From: Gluconacetobacter azotocaptans
GTDB lineage: Bacteria > Pseudomonadota > Alphaproteobacteria > Acetobacterales > Acetobacteraceae
Direction: 5' to 3'
NCBI RefSeq assembly: GCF_014174355.1
Contig: NZ_JABEQF010000004.1
Location: 248,001-312,000 of the forward strand
DNA length: 64,000 nucleotides
The position numbers and the translations under genes are program-made. Under the pieces are notes generated by a model, which saw nothing but the letters and a program-made list of their open reading frames with translations, was not told where the DNA came from and did no database searches. Within the stretch, counting starts at the first letter, position 1, and the number at the start of each line of letters is the position of its first letter. This document shows, piece by piece, positions 27,384 to 35,493 of this stretch.

Positions 27384-27534
27384 TCCCCGCGCCTGCCGCC
27401 CGGCACGACCCGAATAATGGTCATGCCTGATGCGACGGCGGTCGGGGGTCGTCATTCCCTGATCGTGGGAGTAAAGTATCCGCGATTTCAGGAAGACCGC
27501 CCCGGGCGGTCCGCTATCGCAGGAGAACAGGCGA

Positions 27535-28911
27535 ATGCCGACAGAAGGGCAGGTTCGGATGGAGATCGGAACCGGCGGCTTTCTGGCGCGATGTGTCCGC
27601 GCATCCGGCCATAAGGACATCGGCACGCTGTATCTGGCGCTGGCCGTCCTTGCCGGGCTTGTGGGCGGCGGGTTGGCGCTGATGCTGCAACTGGGCCAGG
27701 CCCGGCCGATGTCGGGCCCATGGGATCGCGTCGCCATCGACCACGGCGCGATGATGGTCATGTTCTGCGCCCTGCCGGCGCTGGTCGGCGGTTTCGGAAG
27801 CTGGTTCGTGCCGCTGCTGCTGGGGGCGCCCTCTATGGCGTTCCCCCGGTTGAACCTGCTGTGCTGGGCCGGCGTCACCGCCAGTTTCCTGATGCTGCTG
27901 TCCGGCGTGCCGTCGGGGGCGGGGTCGTCGCTGCCGCAATGGGCGACCCTGCTGTGGTGTGCCGCGATGCTAGGCCTGTCGATCAATATGGTGGCCACGG
28001 TTTTGAACATGCGTCGCGCCGGGCTGTCGCTGAGCGGCATGCCGCTGTTCGTCTGGGCGCAGGCGCTGACGGCGATGATGATGGTCATCGTCCTGCCCGT
28101 CCTGGCTGCCGCCCTGACCAAGGGGCTGCTGTCGGGCGCCGGCCTGCGGGATGTCGACCTGGCGCTGCGGGCCTTTTCGGGCCCCGAGGTCGCGCTGCTG
28201 CTGTTGCCGGCATCGGGTATCGTCTGCCAGGTCATCGAGACGTTTTCGGGCGTTCCCCTGCGCCTGCGGTGGGTTGCCCTGGGCGCGATGGCGGTCATGT
28301 CCGTGGGGGGCGCCACCGTCTGGACGCATGATATGTTCGCGGCCGGTCTGGCGGCGGCGGCCGGAACACGCCCGATGGTCGAACAGGCGGCCGTCATGGT
28401 GCCGATGCTGGCCCTGCTGATGGCCTGGGGCAGCACCATCGCCGGTGGGCGACTGGCCCTGCGGGTGCCGATGCTGTGGGCCTGCGCCTTCGTCGGGCTG
28501 CTTGTGGTGGGGCCGGTGCTGTCGGCCCTGTCGGGTGCGGCCGATGGGCACGCGGTGGCGCTGCCGGCGGCGCTGTTCGCGACTTTCGCGGGTTTCTATT
28601 ACTGGATCGGCAAGATGTCGGGTCATGCCTGCCCCGAGGCGGGCGGGCGGCTGCACATCGCCCTGGCGGCGACGGGCACGCTGCTGTGCCTTGTGCCCCA
28701 TCAGCCGGTCTTCGCACTGCTGGGGGCGGCATTGCTGGGCCTGTCCATGCTGACCTTCGTTGCCGTGGTCGTCGTGACCCTGCGGCGTGGCACTCAGGCG
28801 ATGGGGGGCAACTACTGGGGCGCCGGCGCACGGACGCTGGAATGGTCCCTGCCGTCGCCCGCGCCACGCCACTCCTTCACCGATTTCCCTGCCTATGAGG
28901 TGCGGGCATGA
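27535..28911 (+). CDS. cytochrome c oxidase subunit I homologue lacking the CuB/haem a3 site
   Basis: A 458-residue polytopic protein clearly related to A-type COX1: GHKDIGTLYL, GAPSMAFPRLN, FAGFYYWIGKMSG and TLEWSLPSP are retained. By hand alignment to the Paracoccus subunit, both low-spin haem ligands remain (His70, His339). The oxygen-reducing site is gone: CuB His276 is Gly216, cross-link Tyr280 is Ala220, CuB His326 is Asp266 and haem a3 His411 is Asp337; only His325 persists as His265. D-channel Asp124 is Ser100. It cannot act as an oxidase. The frame is intact, AGGAGA precedes the ATG, and its stop overlaps ctaB (ATGA), so it is probably expressed. Confidence 0.88.
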   Translation: MPTEGQVRMEIGTGGFLARCVRASGHKDIGTLYLALAVLAGLVGGGLALMLQLGQARPMSGPWDRVAIDHGAMMVMFCALPALVGGFGSWFVPLLLGAPSMAFPRLNLLCWAGVTASFLMLLSGVPSGAGSSLPQWATLLWCAAMLGLSINMVATVLNMRRAGLSLSGMPLFVWAQALTAMMMVIVLPVLAAALTKGLLSGAGLRDVDLALRAFSGPEVALLLLPASGIVCQVIETFSGVPLRLRWVALGAMAVMSVGGATVWTHDMFAAGLAAAAGTRPMVEQAAVMVPMLALLMAWGSTIAGGRLALRVPMLWACAFVGLLVVGPVLSALSGAADGHAVALPAALFATFAGFYYWIGKMSGHACPEAGGRLHIALAATGTLLCLVPHQPVFALLGAALLGLSMLTFVAVVVVTLRRGTQAMGGNYWGAGARTLEWSLPSPAPRHSFTDFPAYEVRA

Positions 28912-29852
28912 GCACCGGACTGTCCGTAGCCGACACCGACGCGCGGTTCAGCGCGGCGGTGGTGGGGACCGAGGCAAGGGACTGGTTCGCCCTGTTGAAG
29001 CCGCGCGTCATCTCGCTGGTCGTGTTCACCGGCGCGGCGGGGCTGGCCATGGCCCCGGGCGGGATGAACCCGCTGGTCGCGACCGTCAGCATCCTGTGCA
29101 TCTGCATGGCCTCGGGCGCTGCTGGCGCCATTAACATGTGGTACGACCGCGATATCGACGCGGTGATGACGCGCACCGCGACCCGCCCGATCCCGGATGG
29201 TCGCATCAGGGCGGAAGAGGCGCTGGGCTTCGGGATCGGCCTGTCGGTGGCGTCGGTGCTGCTGATGTGGCTGGCGACCAATGCGCTGGCCGCGTTCGTG
29301 CTGGCGTTCTCGATCTTCTTCTACGCCGTGATCTATACGATGTGGCTCAAGCGCTCGACGCCGCAGAACATCGTGATCGGCGGCGCTGCCGGGGCTTTCC
29401 CGCCGATGATCGGCTGGGCTGCCGCGACCGGGTCGATCGACGTGCTGCCGGTGGTGATGTTCGCCATCGTCTTCCTCTGGACGCCGCCCCATTTCTGGTC
29501 GCTGTCGCTGTATGCCTGCAAGGATTACGGCCGCGCGGGCATTCCCATGCTGCCGGTCGTCCGGGGCGCGCGGCACACGCGCTGGCAGATCCTGTGGTAT
29601 ACGCTGATCCTGTCGGCGGTCTCGCTGGTTCCGTCGGTCATGCATCTGTCGGGCTGGCTCTATACCGCGACGGCGTCGCTGCTGGATGCCGGGTTCGTCT
29701 ACAGCGCCATCCGGGTGCTGCTGGACCGTCAGGACGACAAGGGGGTAAGCCTGACCGGGGACGGTCCCGCGCGTCGCGCGTTCCGTTACTCGCTGGCCTA
29801 TCTGTTCCTGCTGTTCTGCGGCCTGCTGGCCGATCATTTCCTGATAGGTTAA
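28908..29852 (+). CDS. ctaB: protohaem IX farnesyltransferase (haem O synthase)
   Basis: Transfers a farnesyl group to haem b to form haem O in the membrane. The 314-residue protein has the UbiA-family diphosphate-binding motif NMWYDRDIDAVMTRT (Asp80, Asp82, Asp84) and the second motif around LPVVRGARHTRW, within multiple membrane helices. Start ATG overlaps the COX1-like stop. Acetic acid bacteria respire mainly with haem-O-containing ubiquinol oxidases, so this gene probably serves a bo-type oxidase encoded elsewhere. No ctaC, ctaG or ctaE lies in this locus. Confidence 0.96.
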   Translation: MSTGLSVADTDARFSAAVVGTEARDWFALLKPRVISLVVFTGAAGLAMAPGGMNPLVATVSILCICMASGAAGAINMWYDRDIDAVMTRTATRPIPDGRIRAEEALGFGIGLSVASVLLMWLATNALAAFVLAFSIFFYAVIYTMWLKRSTPQNIVIGGAAGAFPPMIGWAAATGSIDVLPVVMFAIVFLWTPPHFWSLSLYACKDYGRAGIPMLPVVRGARHTRWQILWYTLILSAVSLVPSVMHLSGWLYTATASLLDAGFVYSAIRVLLDRQDDKGVSLTGDGPARRAFRYSLAYLFLLFCGLLADHFLIG

Positions 29853-29858
29853 TCAAGT

Positions 29859-29967
29859 CGGGCGTTGCCCGCCCCCCCGGGGCCTGAGGGCCTGGACCCC
29901 GATCATGGATCGACAGATTGGTTTCCAAAGGCCGGTGGCCTTTGGCGGGTTTCAGGGCAGGGCCCTG
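29859..29967 (+). repeat. modular palindromic intergenic repeat, copy A
   Basis: Four short hairpins in series between ctaB and the CoxF-like gene: CGGGC-GTT-GCCCG (29859-29871), GGCC-TGAG-GGCC (29881-29892), CCAAAGGCC-GGT-GGCCTTTGG (29925-29945) and CAGGGC-AGG-GCCCTG (29953-29967). The same four modules occur in the same order, inverted, at 30174-30290, with the shared linker ACCCCGATCA. Confidence 0.75.
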
Positions 29968-29992
29968 ATCCTGGAAGACGGAGACGAAGACG

Positions 29993-30133
29993 ATGACGCG
30001 CCAGCCCGCTACCCTGTCGCCCGGTGAAACGGCGGAATATGCCCGCCGCCACAAGGGACGCATCTATGGCGTCGCGATCACGCTGATCGCCCTGGCCGCG
30101 GTTTTCTACGGGTTGGCCCTGGTCCGGATGTAA
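29993..30133 (+). CDS. CoxF-like small membrane protein
   Basis: A 46-residue peptide beginning MTRQPATLSPGETAEYARRH, with a basic segment (RRHKGR) followed by one membrane helix (VAITLIALAAVFYGLALV). It resembles the CoxF-type peptides encoded after ctaB in cytochrome oxidase operons of Alphaproteobacteria; that family has no firmly known activity. Its stop codon TAA runs directly into the outer end of repeat copy B, so the original C-terminus may have been altered. A GACGGAGACGAAGACG stretch precedes the ATG, with only a weak ribosome site. Confidence 0.65.
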   Translation: MTRQPATLSPGETAEYARRHKGRIYGVAITLIALAAVFYGLALVRM

Positions 30134-30320
30134 TACCGACTTTCTGCAAGACTGACGCATGAGATGTCCCCGCCAAGGGCGTTGCCCTTGACCCACCAAA
30201 GGGCAGTCGCCCTTTGGAAACCCATTCGTTATCAAAATGTGATCGGGGTGCAGGGCCTCAGGCCCTGTCGGGTCCAGGGCAGAGCCCTGGTTATACGTCA
30301 ATCTCAAGGCAGGTTGGTAT
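30133..30320 (-). repeat. modular palindromic intergenic repeat, copy B, with imperfect terminal inverted repeats
   Basis: Contains perfect hairpins CAAGGGC-GTT-GCCCTTG (30174-30190), CCAAAGGGC-AGTC-GCCCTTTGG (30196-30217), CAGGGCC-TCA-GGCCCTG (30251-30267) and CCAGGGC-AGA-GCCCTGG (30274-30290). The ends form imperfect inverted repeats: 30133-30157 and the complement of 30296-30320 agree at 17 of 25 positions, both starting ATACC and ending TGACG. It could be a small non-autonomous mobile element. No clear target duplication was found. Confidence 0.65.
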
Positions 30321-30353
30321 AAGGGCCGGTTTCACACCGGCCCCGGCTTGTGG

Positions 30354-31340
30354 TCAGCGGGCCTGCTGGATGGCCGACAGTAGCCATGCGCCGCCGCCTG
30401 ACGGCCGTACGAAGGTCCACAGTTCCGTCGCCGTGACCCGTTCGGTCGAACTGCCGTCGATGACACGTCCGGTCATGTCGGTGGTGATGTCCACCATGGA
30501 ATAGCGGATGGCGACGGTGGCGTAGTCGGCCCCGTTTTCGCTCCAGGCTTCGGACAGGTCGCCCTGTTCGAACCGGACGTCCGAGACGACGTTGCGTGCG
30601 CCCCGGCTGGCCAGGTCCGAAAGCTGGGCATTGAAATATCCCACCATTTCGGGCGTGGCCATGTGCTGCAGGGCCGGCAGGTTCTGCTGGCTCCATGCTG
30701 CCTGGATATCCAGCAGCAGCCTCTGGAACGCACGATAATCGTCGGGCGTGATCGTGACCTGCGCCGCGGCCGGGCCGGGCATGCCCTGACCGTACGCGCC
30801 CTGGCCATACGCACCCGCCGGCATCGGCGTGGCGGCGCGCCTGCCGCCGCCGAACCGGCGGATCAGCCAGGTGATCAACAGGCCCAGCAACAGGATCTGG
30901 ATCAGGAAGCCCAGGAAGCTGCCGCCTCCATGCAGGCCGCCCGCGATCCCGTGGCCGAACAGCACGCCGAACAGCCCGGCGCCCAGCATGCCGCCCAGGA
31001 AGCCGTTGGCGAACGGATGCGGCCGGCTCATCGCGGCATAGGGGGTGCCGTAGGGCGAGCGCGGAAAGGCCGAGGGCGCAGCCGCGCCGTAGCCCGGTCC
31101 GGGCGACTGCGGCATGATGGAACGCTGCATCGGCGTGCCGCCATAGGGCGAGGTCGCCGTCGGCGGCGGCGCGCTGTAGGTGCGCGACCCACGGCTGCCG
31201 AACGACGAACCACCGCCCGGGCGGGCGTCGGCGTGATGCGGCATGCCCGTCAATGGCAGTAGGGCAAGGGCCGCCCCCAGCAGCAGGACGGACGTCCGGC
31301 GCGCCGGGCGGGAAACGACGGTCTTGGTCGTTCTGGTCAT
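30354..31340 (-). CDS. exported or membrane-anchored Tim44-domain protein
   Basis: A 328-residue protein with an N-terminal signal sequence (TSVLLLGAALALLPLTG), a long Gly/Pro/Ser/Tyr-rich linker, a Gly-rich hydrophobic stretch and a membrane helix (FLGFLIQILLLGLLITWLI, about 142-160). A C-terminal Tim44-like domain (about 195-328) includes DYRAFQRLLLDIQAAWSQQN and ELWTFVRP. Bacterial members of this type are of unknown function. A second Tim44 protein is encoded at 55963. GC-rich repeats of Tyr-Gly-Gln occur in the linker (AYGQGAYGQG). Confidence 0.8.
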   Translation of the reverse strand: MTRTTKTVVSRPARRTSVLLLGAALALLPLTGMPHHADARPGGGSSFGSRGSRTYSAPPPTATSPYGGTPMQRSIMPQSPGPGYGAAAPSAFPRSPYGTPYAAMSRPHPFANGFLGGMLGAGLFGVLFGHGIAGGLHGGGSFLGFLIQILLLGLLITWLIRRFGGGRRAATPMPAGAYGQGAYGQGMPGPAAAQVTITPDDYRAFQRLLLDIQAAWSQQNLPALQHMATPEMVGYFNAQLSDLASRGARNVVSDVRFEQGDLSEAWSENGADYATVAIRYSMVDITTDMTGRVIDGSSTERVTATELWTFVRPSGGGAWLLSAIQQAR

Positions 31341-31369
31341 GGGTGTCAGCTTATTCCTGTGCTTGCCGA

Positions 31370-32710
31370 TCAGGAACCGGCGATCATCATGTCGTCGATC
31401 CGGATGGTGGGGGCGTTGATGCCCCGCCGGAATTCCAGATCGCTGGCCAGGATCAGACGGGCGAACATGTCGTTCAGGTTCCCCGCGGCGGTCAGTTCGG
31501 CGACCGGTTCCGCAAGGACGCCGTTGCGGATCATGAAACCCGCCGCCCCGCGACTGTAATCGCCTGTCAGACCATTAATGGCCGATCCCATCATCTCGGT
31601 AATATACAGCCCCTCGGTAATATCCGCCATCAGTTCCTCGGGGGTCGGGGCGCCGGGGCGGGCGTACAGGCTGCCCAGGGACGGCGAGGGCGGGGCCGAG
31701 GCGCCACGGCTGGCGCGGCCGTTGCCGGGCAGTCCGATCTGCCGCGCGCTGCGGGAATCGAGTGCCCAGTTCCGCAGGATGCCGTCCTCGACGATGACCA
31801 GTTCGCCCGTGCGCGCGCCCTCGCCGTCGAACGGATGGGCGGTCAGGCCGCGCGGCCGGGTGGGGTCGTCCAGGATATGGACCCCGGCGGGCATGATCCG
31901 CTGGCCCATGCGGTCCTTCAGGAAGGACGTGCCCCGCGCGATGGCGCTGCCGTTCACCGCGCCCGCCAGATGCCCCAGCAGGCTGGAGGACACGCGCGGA
32001 TCGAAGACGACCGGCAGGGTGCCCGTCCGGGGCCGGGTCGGGTTCAGGCGGGCCACCGCACGTTCGCCGGCGCTGCGCCCGATGACGGCCGGGTCGTCCA
32101 GGTCATGAAGATGCACGGTGGCGTGGAAATCGTAATCGCGCTGCATGCCGGTGCCCTGGCCCGCCAGCACGCTGGCCGACACCGAATGGCTGCTGCGCGC
32201 GTAGCGCCCGGAAAATCCGGCCGATGTCATCAGCACGATTTCCGAAAGGCCGGCCGACGCCGACCCGCCATTGCTGTTGGTGACGCCCGTAACGGCCATC
32301 GCCGCGTCCTCGGCCGCGCGGGCGCGGCCCAGCAACTCGGCGGTTCCGGGCTGTGCCGGATCCAGAAGATCGAGCCCCGCGGCATCGAGGAATCCGGATT
32401 CGGCCTGGGGCGACAGGCCGGAATGCGGGTCTTCCGGCACCACGCGCGCCATGGCCAGCCCCTGTTCGACCAGCTGGTCGAACCGCTCGGGGTCCAGCCC
32501 GGTGGCCGAGACGATCGCCGAGCGCCGGCCGACGAAGACCCGCAGGCCCAGGTCGGTGGTTTCGGACCGTTCCAGATCCTCGGTCCTGCCGTTGCGGACC
32601 TGCACGGCATGGGACGTGCGGGCCATGTAGACCGCGTCCGCCGCGTCCGCTCCGGCGGCCCGGGCCTTGCCGATCAGGGTGCCGATGAGGTCGAGCGGAT
32701 CGTGGGTCAT
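31370..32710 (-). CDS. pmbA: TldE/PmbA family metalloprotease subunit
   Basis: Partner of TldD in the metalloprotease that cleaves unfolded peptides and matures some modified peptides. The 446-residue protein shows the PmbA pattern, with SRSARQIGLPGNGRASRG and ITEMMGSAINGLTGDYSRGAAGFMI near the C-terminus. PmbA lacks the zinc site itself, which lies in TldD; no tldD is present here. ATG 32710 overlaps the stop of the M16 peptidase gene upstream (ATGA), so the two are coupled. Confidence 0.91.
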   Translation of the reverse strand: MTHDPLDLIGTLIGKARAAGADAADAVYMARTSHAVQVRNGRTEDLERSETTDLGLRVFVGRRSAIVSATGLDPERFDQLVEQGLAMARVVPEDPHSGLSPQAESGFLDAAGLDLLDPAQPGTAELLGRARAAEDAAMAVTGVTNSNGGSASAGLSEIVLMTSAGFSGRYARSSHSVSASVLAGQGTGMQRDYDFHATVHLHDLDDPAVIGRSAGERAVARLNPTRPRTGTLPVVFDPRVSSSLLGHLAGAVNGSAIARGTSFLKDRMGQRIMPAGVHILDDPTRPRGLTAHPFDGEGARTGELVIVEDGILRNWALDSRSARQIGLPGNGRASRGASAPPSPSLGSLYARPGAPTPEELMADITEGLYITEMMGSAINGLTGDYSRGAAGFMIRNGVLAEPVAELTAAGNLNDMFARLILASDLEFRRGINAPTIRIDDMMIAGS

Positions 32711-33972
32711 GCCGCAAGGATCTCCGCGATCGTGGCGACCGAGGGAATGTTCCGGATCGGGCCGAGCGAGGCCAGGGTCGGCGTTCCACGGAACAGGCGG
32801 GTCGCGACGCGCTGTACATCGGCGATGGTCACGGCGTTGATCTTCGCCACGGTCTCGGCCGTGGGGATCAGGCGGCCGAAGACCTGAAGCTGCCGGGCCA
32901 GTTGCTCGCACCGGCTGCCGGTGCTTTCCAGGGACATCAGCAACGAGGATTTCAGCTGCGCGCGCGCCCGGTCCAGCTCATCCTGCCCCACCTGAAGCTG
33001 CACCTTGCGCAGTTCCTCCAGCGTCACGGGGATCAGTTCCTCGACCTGGTCTTCGCCGGTGCCGGCATAGATGCCGAACAGCCCGCCGTCGCGGAACGGG
33101 GCGTTGAACGAATAGACCGAATAGACCAGCCCCCGCTTTTCGCGGATTTCCTGGAACAGCCGGGACGACATGCCCCCGCCCAGCAGGGTCGAGAGCAGCA
33201 GAACGGGATAATAATCCGGGTCCCCATATCCGACCGAGGGGAAGCCCAGCACGACATGGGCCTGGTCCAGTTCCTTTTCCTTGCGGTATTCGCCGCCCAG
33301 ATAGCGGGATTCGAACCGGGCGGTGGTTCCGGGCGCGGGCAGGTCGCGGAAATGCCGTTCGACCAGCGCCACCACATCGGCATGATGCAGGTTGCCCGCC
33401 GCCGCGATGACCGTATTCGCCGTGGTGTAGTGGGTGCGCATGTAGCGCATCAGGGTGTCGCGGCTCATCTCGCGGATCAGCGCTTCGGTGCCCAGGGTGG
33501 GGCGGCCCATTGCCTGGCCGGGGAATGCCGTTTCCTGGAAATGGTCGAAGATGATGTCGTCCGGCGTGTCGTTCGCCTGGCCGATTTCCTGCAGGATGAC
33601 ACCGCGCTCGCGCTCGACTTCGTCGGGGGCGAAGCTGCTGTGCGTCAGGATGTCGCCGATGATGTCGACGCCCAGCGCCAGGTCTTCCTTCAGCAGCTTG
33701 ACGTAGTAGGCCGTGTGCTCGCGCGCCGTGTAGGCGTTGATATGGCCGCCGACATTCTCGATTTCCTCGGCGATTCCGGCGGCGGTGCGGCTGTCCGTCC
33801 CCTTGAAGGCCATGTGTTCGAGAAAGTGCGAAACCCCGTTTTCCTCGGCATGCTCGTTGCACGTGCCCGCGGCGACATAGGCCCCGAAGGATATCGTTTC
33901 CACGCGGTCCATGCGTTCGGTGACGACCGTGAGGCCGGAGGGAAGGCGGGTGACGTTGATCTGCTCGGTCAT
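32707..33972 (-). CDS. M16 family zinc peptidase (processing-peptidase like)
   Basis: A 421-residue peptidase of the mitochondrial-processing-peptidase type. The inverted zinc motif HFLEH is at His49-His53, with the conserved NAYTAREHTAYY substrate strand and a Glu in VERERGVILQEI. The C-terminal half is the second M16 domain (GGGMSSRLFQEIREKRGLVYSV). It lies between thrC and pmbA on one strand, an arrangement common in Alphaproteobacteria. Natural substrates are not known. Confidence 0.93.
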   Translation of the reverse strand: MTEQINVTRLPSGLTVVTERMDRVETISFGAYVAAGTCNEHAEENGVSHFLEHMAFKGTDSRTAAGIAEEIENVGGHINAYTAREHTAYYVKLLKEDLALGVDIIGDILTHSSFAPDEVERERGVILQEIGQANDTPDDIIFDHFQETAFPGQAMGRPTLGTEALIREMSRDTLMRYMRTHYTTANTVIAAAGNLHHADVVALVERHFRDLPAPGTTARFESRYLGGEYRKEKELDQAHVVLGFPSVGYGDPDYYPVLLLSTLLGGGMSSRLFQEIREKRGLVYSVYSFNAPFRDGGLFGIYAGTGEDQVEELIPVTLEELRKVQLQVGQDELDRARAQLKSSLLMSLESTGSRCEQLARQLQVFGRLIPTAETVAKINAVTIADVQRVATRLFRGTPTLASLGPIRNIPSVATIAEILAA

Positions 33973-34033
33973 TACGATCCTGCGTGACGGTCCGGCCGGC
34001 GGCGGCCGGGCGTCGGGAGAGTGAGAGTCGGGG

Positions 34034-35434
34034 TCAGGCGAAGTTCTTCAGCACGGCCGCGCGGACTTTGTCCTCGACGGCCTCGAGGCGCGCGGAGACA
34101 ACGTCGTAACGCTCCGGACGGTCGAACAGATCCCCTAGCCGCTTCGGCAGGGCCGGGCGAATGCCGGTGGCCTGTTCCATTGCATCGGGGAACTTGGCCG
34201 GATGCGCGGTCGCCATCGCCACCATCGGGATTCCGGGTTCGCGGAACATCCGGCCGGCCGCGATGCCGATGGCGCTGTGCGGATCGGCCAGATAGAGGCT
34301 GGCGTCGTTCAGATGCTGGATTTCGGTCTTCGTCGCCGCATCGTCAAGGGCCAGGCCGTGGAACAGGCCGGCCGCCTGGCGCCAGACGGCGTCCGGGACC
34401 TCCATCCGTCCGGTCTGGCGGAATCCGGTCATGATCCGCGCGCAGGCCGCCGCGTCACGGTTCAGCAGTTCGAACAGCAGGCGCTCGAAATTCGACGAAA
34501 CCTGGATGTCCATCGACGGCGACAGGCTGGGCACCACGCCGTGCACGCTCATGTCGTTATCGTGCAGGAAGCGCGTCAGGATGTCGTTACGGTTCGACCC
34601 CACGCACAGCGCGCGGATGGGCAGGCCCATGCGCCGGGCCGCCCAGGCGGCCAGGACATTGCCGAAATTGCCGGTCGGCACCGCGAACGAAACCTCGTGG
34701 TCGGGCGCGCCCAGCGCCAGGGCAGCATAGACGTAATAGGGGATCTGGGCCGCGATCCTGGCCCAGTTGATGGAATTGACCGCCGACAGGCGCATGTCCT
34801 GCCGGAAGGGTGCGTCGGCGAACATCGCCTTCACCAGATCCTGACAGTCGTCGAAGGTGCCCTGGACCGCCAGATTGGTCACGTTGGGTTCCAGCACGGT
34901 CGTCATCTGCCGCCGCTGCACGTCCGACGTGCGGCCTTCGGGGTGCAGGATCACGATTTTCAGCCGCGCGCGACCGCGACAGGCCTCGATCGCCGCCGAT
35001 CCGGTGTCGCCCGACGTCGCGCCGACGATGGTCACATGTTCGTCGCGCTGTTCCAGCACATGGTCGAACAGGCGGCCCAGAAGCTGCATCGCCATGTCCT
35101 TGAACGCCAGCGTCGGACCATGGAACAGTTCCTGGACGAACAAACCGTCCTCGACCTGCGTCAGGGGGACGATGGCGGCATGGTCGAACGACGCATAGGC
35201 CTCGCGGCACAGGTGCCGCAGGACATCGAACGGAATGGAGCCTTCGGCGTAGGGCGCGATGATGCGGGCGGCCAGCTCGGGGTAGGGCAGGCCGCGCAGG
35301 GCCCGCCAGTCGCCGGCGGTCAGGACCGGCCAGGTTTCCGGCAGGTACAGGCCGCCATCCTCGGCAAGCCCGGCCAGCAGGACGGAGGAAAAATCACGGA
35401 CGGGGGCCTGTCCCCGGGTAGAAACGTAGCGCAT
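34034..35434 (-). CDS. thrC: threonine synthase
   Basis: PLP enzyme that makes threonine from O-phosphohomoserine. The 466-residue protein has the usual N-terminus MRYVSTRGQAP, the PLP-lysine block GPTLAFKDMAMQLLG, and the phosphate-binding loop GATSGDTGSAA. The start is either ATG 35434 or ATG 35446 (adding MIAA); neither has an ideal ribosome site, and the shorter form fits the family. First gene of the thrC-M16-pmbA run. Confidence 0.96.
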   Translation of the reverse strand: MRYVSTRGQAPVRDFSSVLLAGLAEDGGLYLPETWPVLTAGDWRALRGLPYPELAARIIAPYAEGSIPFDVLRHLCREAYASFDHAAIVPLTQVEDGLFVQELFHGPTLAFKDMAMQLLGRLFDHVLEQRDEHVTIVGATSGDTGSAAIEACRGRARLKIVILHPEGRTSDVQRRQMTTVLEPNVTNLAVQGTFDDCQDLVKAMFADAPFRQDMRLSAVNSINWARIAAQIPYYVYAALALGAPDHEVSFAVPTGNFGNVLAAWAARRMGLPIRALCVGSNRNDILTRFLHDNDMSVHGVVPSLSPSMDIQVSSNFERLLFELLNRDAAACARIMTGFRQTGRMEVPDAVWRQAAGLFHGLALDDAATKTEIQHLNDASLYLADPHSAIGIAAGRMFREPGIPMVAMATAHPAKFPDAMEQATGIRPALPKRLGDLFDRPERYDVVSARLEAVEDKVRAAVLKNFA

Positions 35435-35493
35435 GGCGGCGATCATAGTCCCAAGCGGCTCCGGCGCGAAGGGGGCGCGTGCCGTAAGCGCGC

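Noticed and set aside
27535-28911. A working cytochrome c oxidase or a cbb3-type subunit
   Set aside because: The sequence aligns with A-type COX1 but lacks three of the four CuB/haem a3 histidines and the cross-linked tyrosine, and no subunit II or III gene is near.
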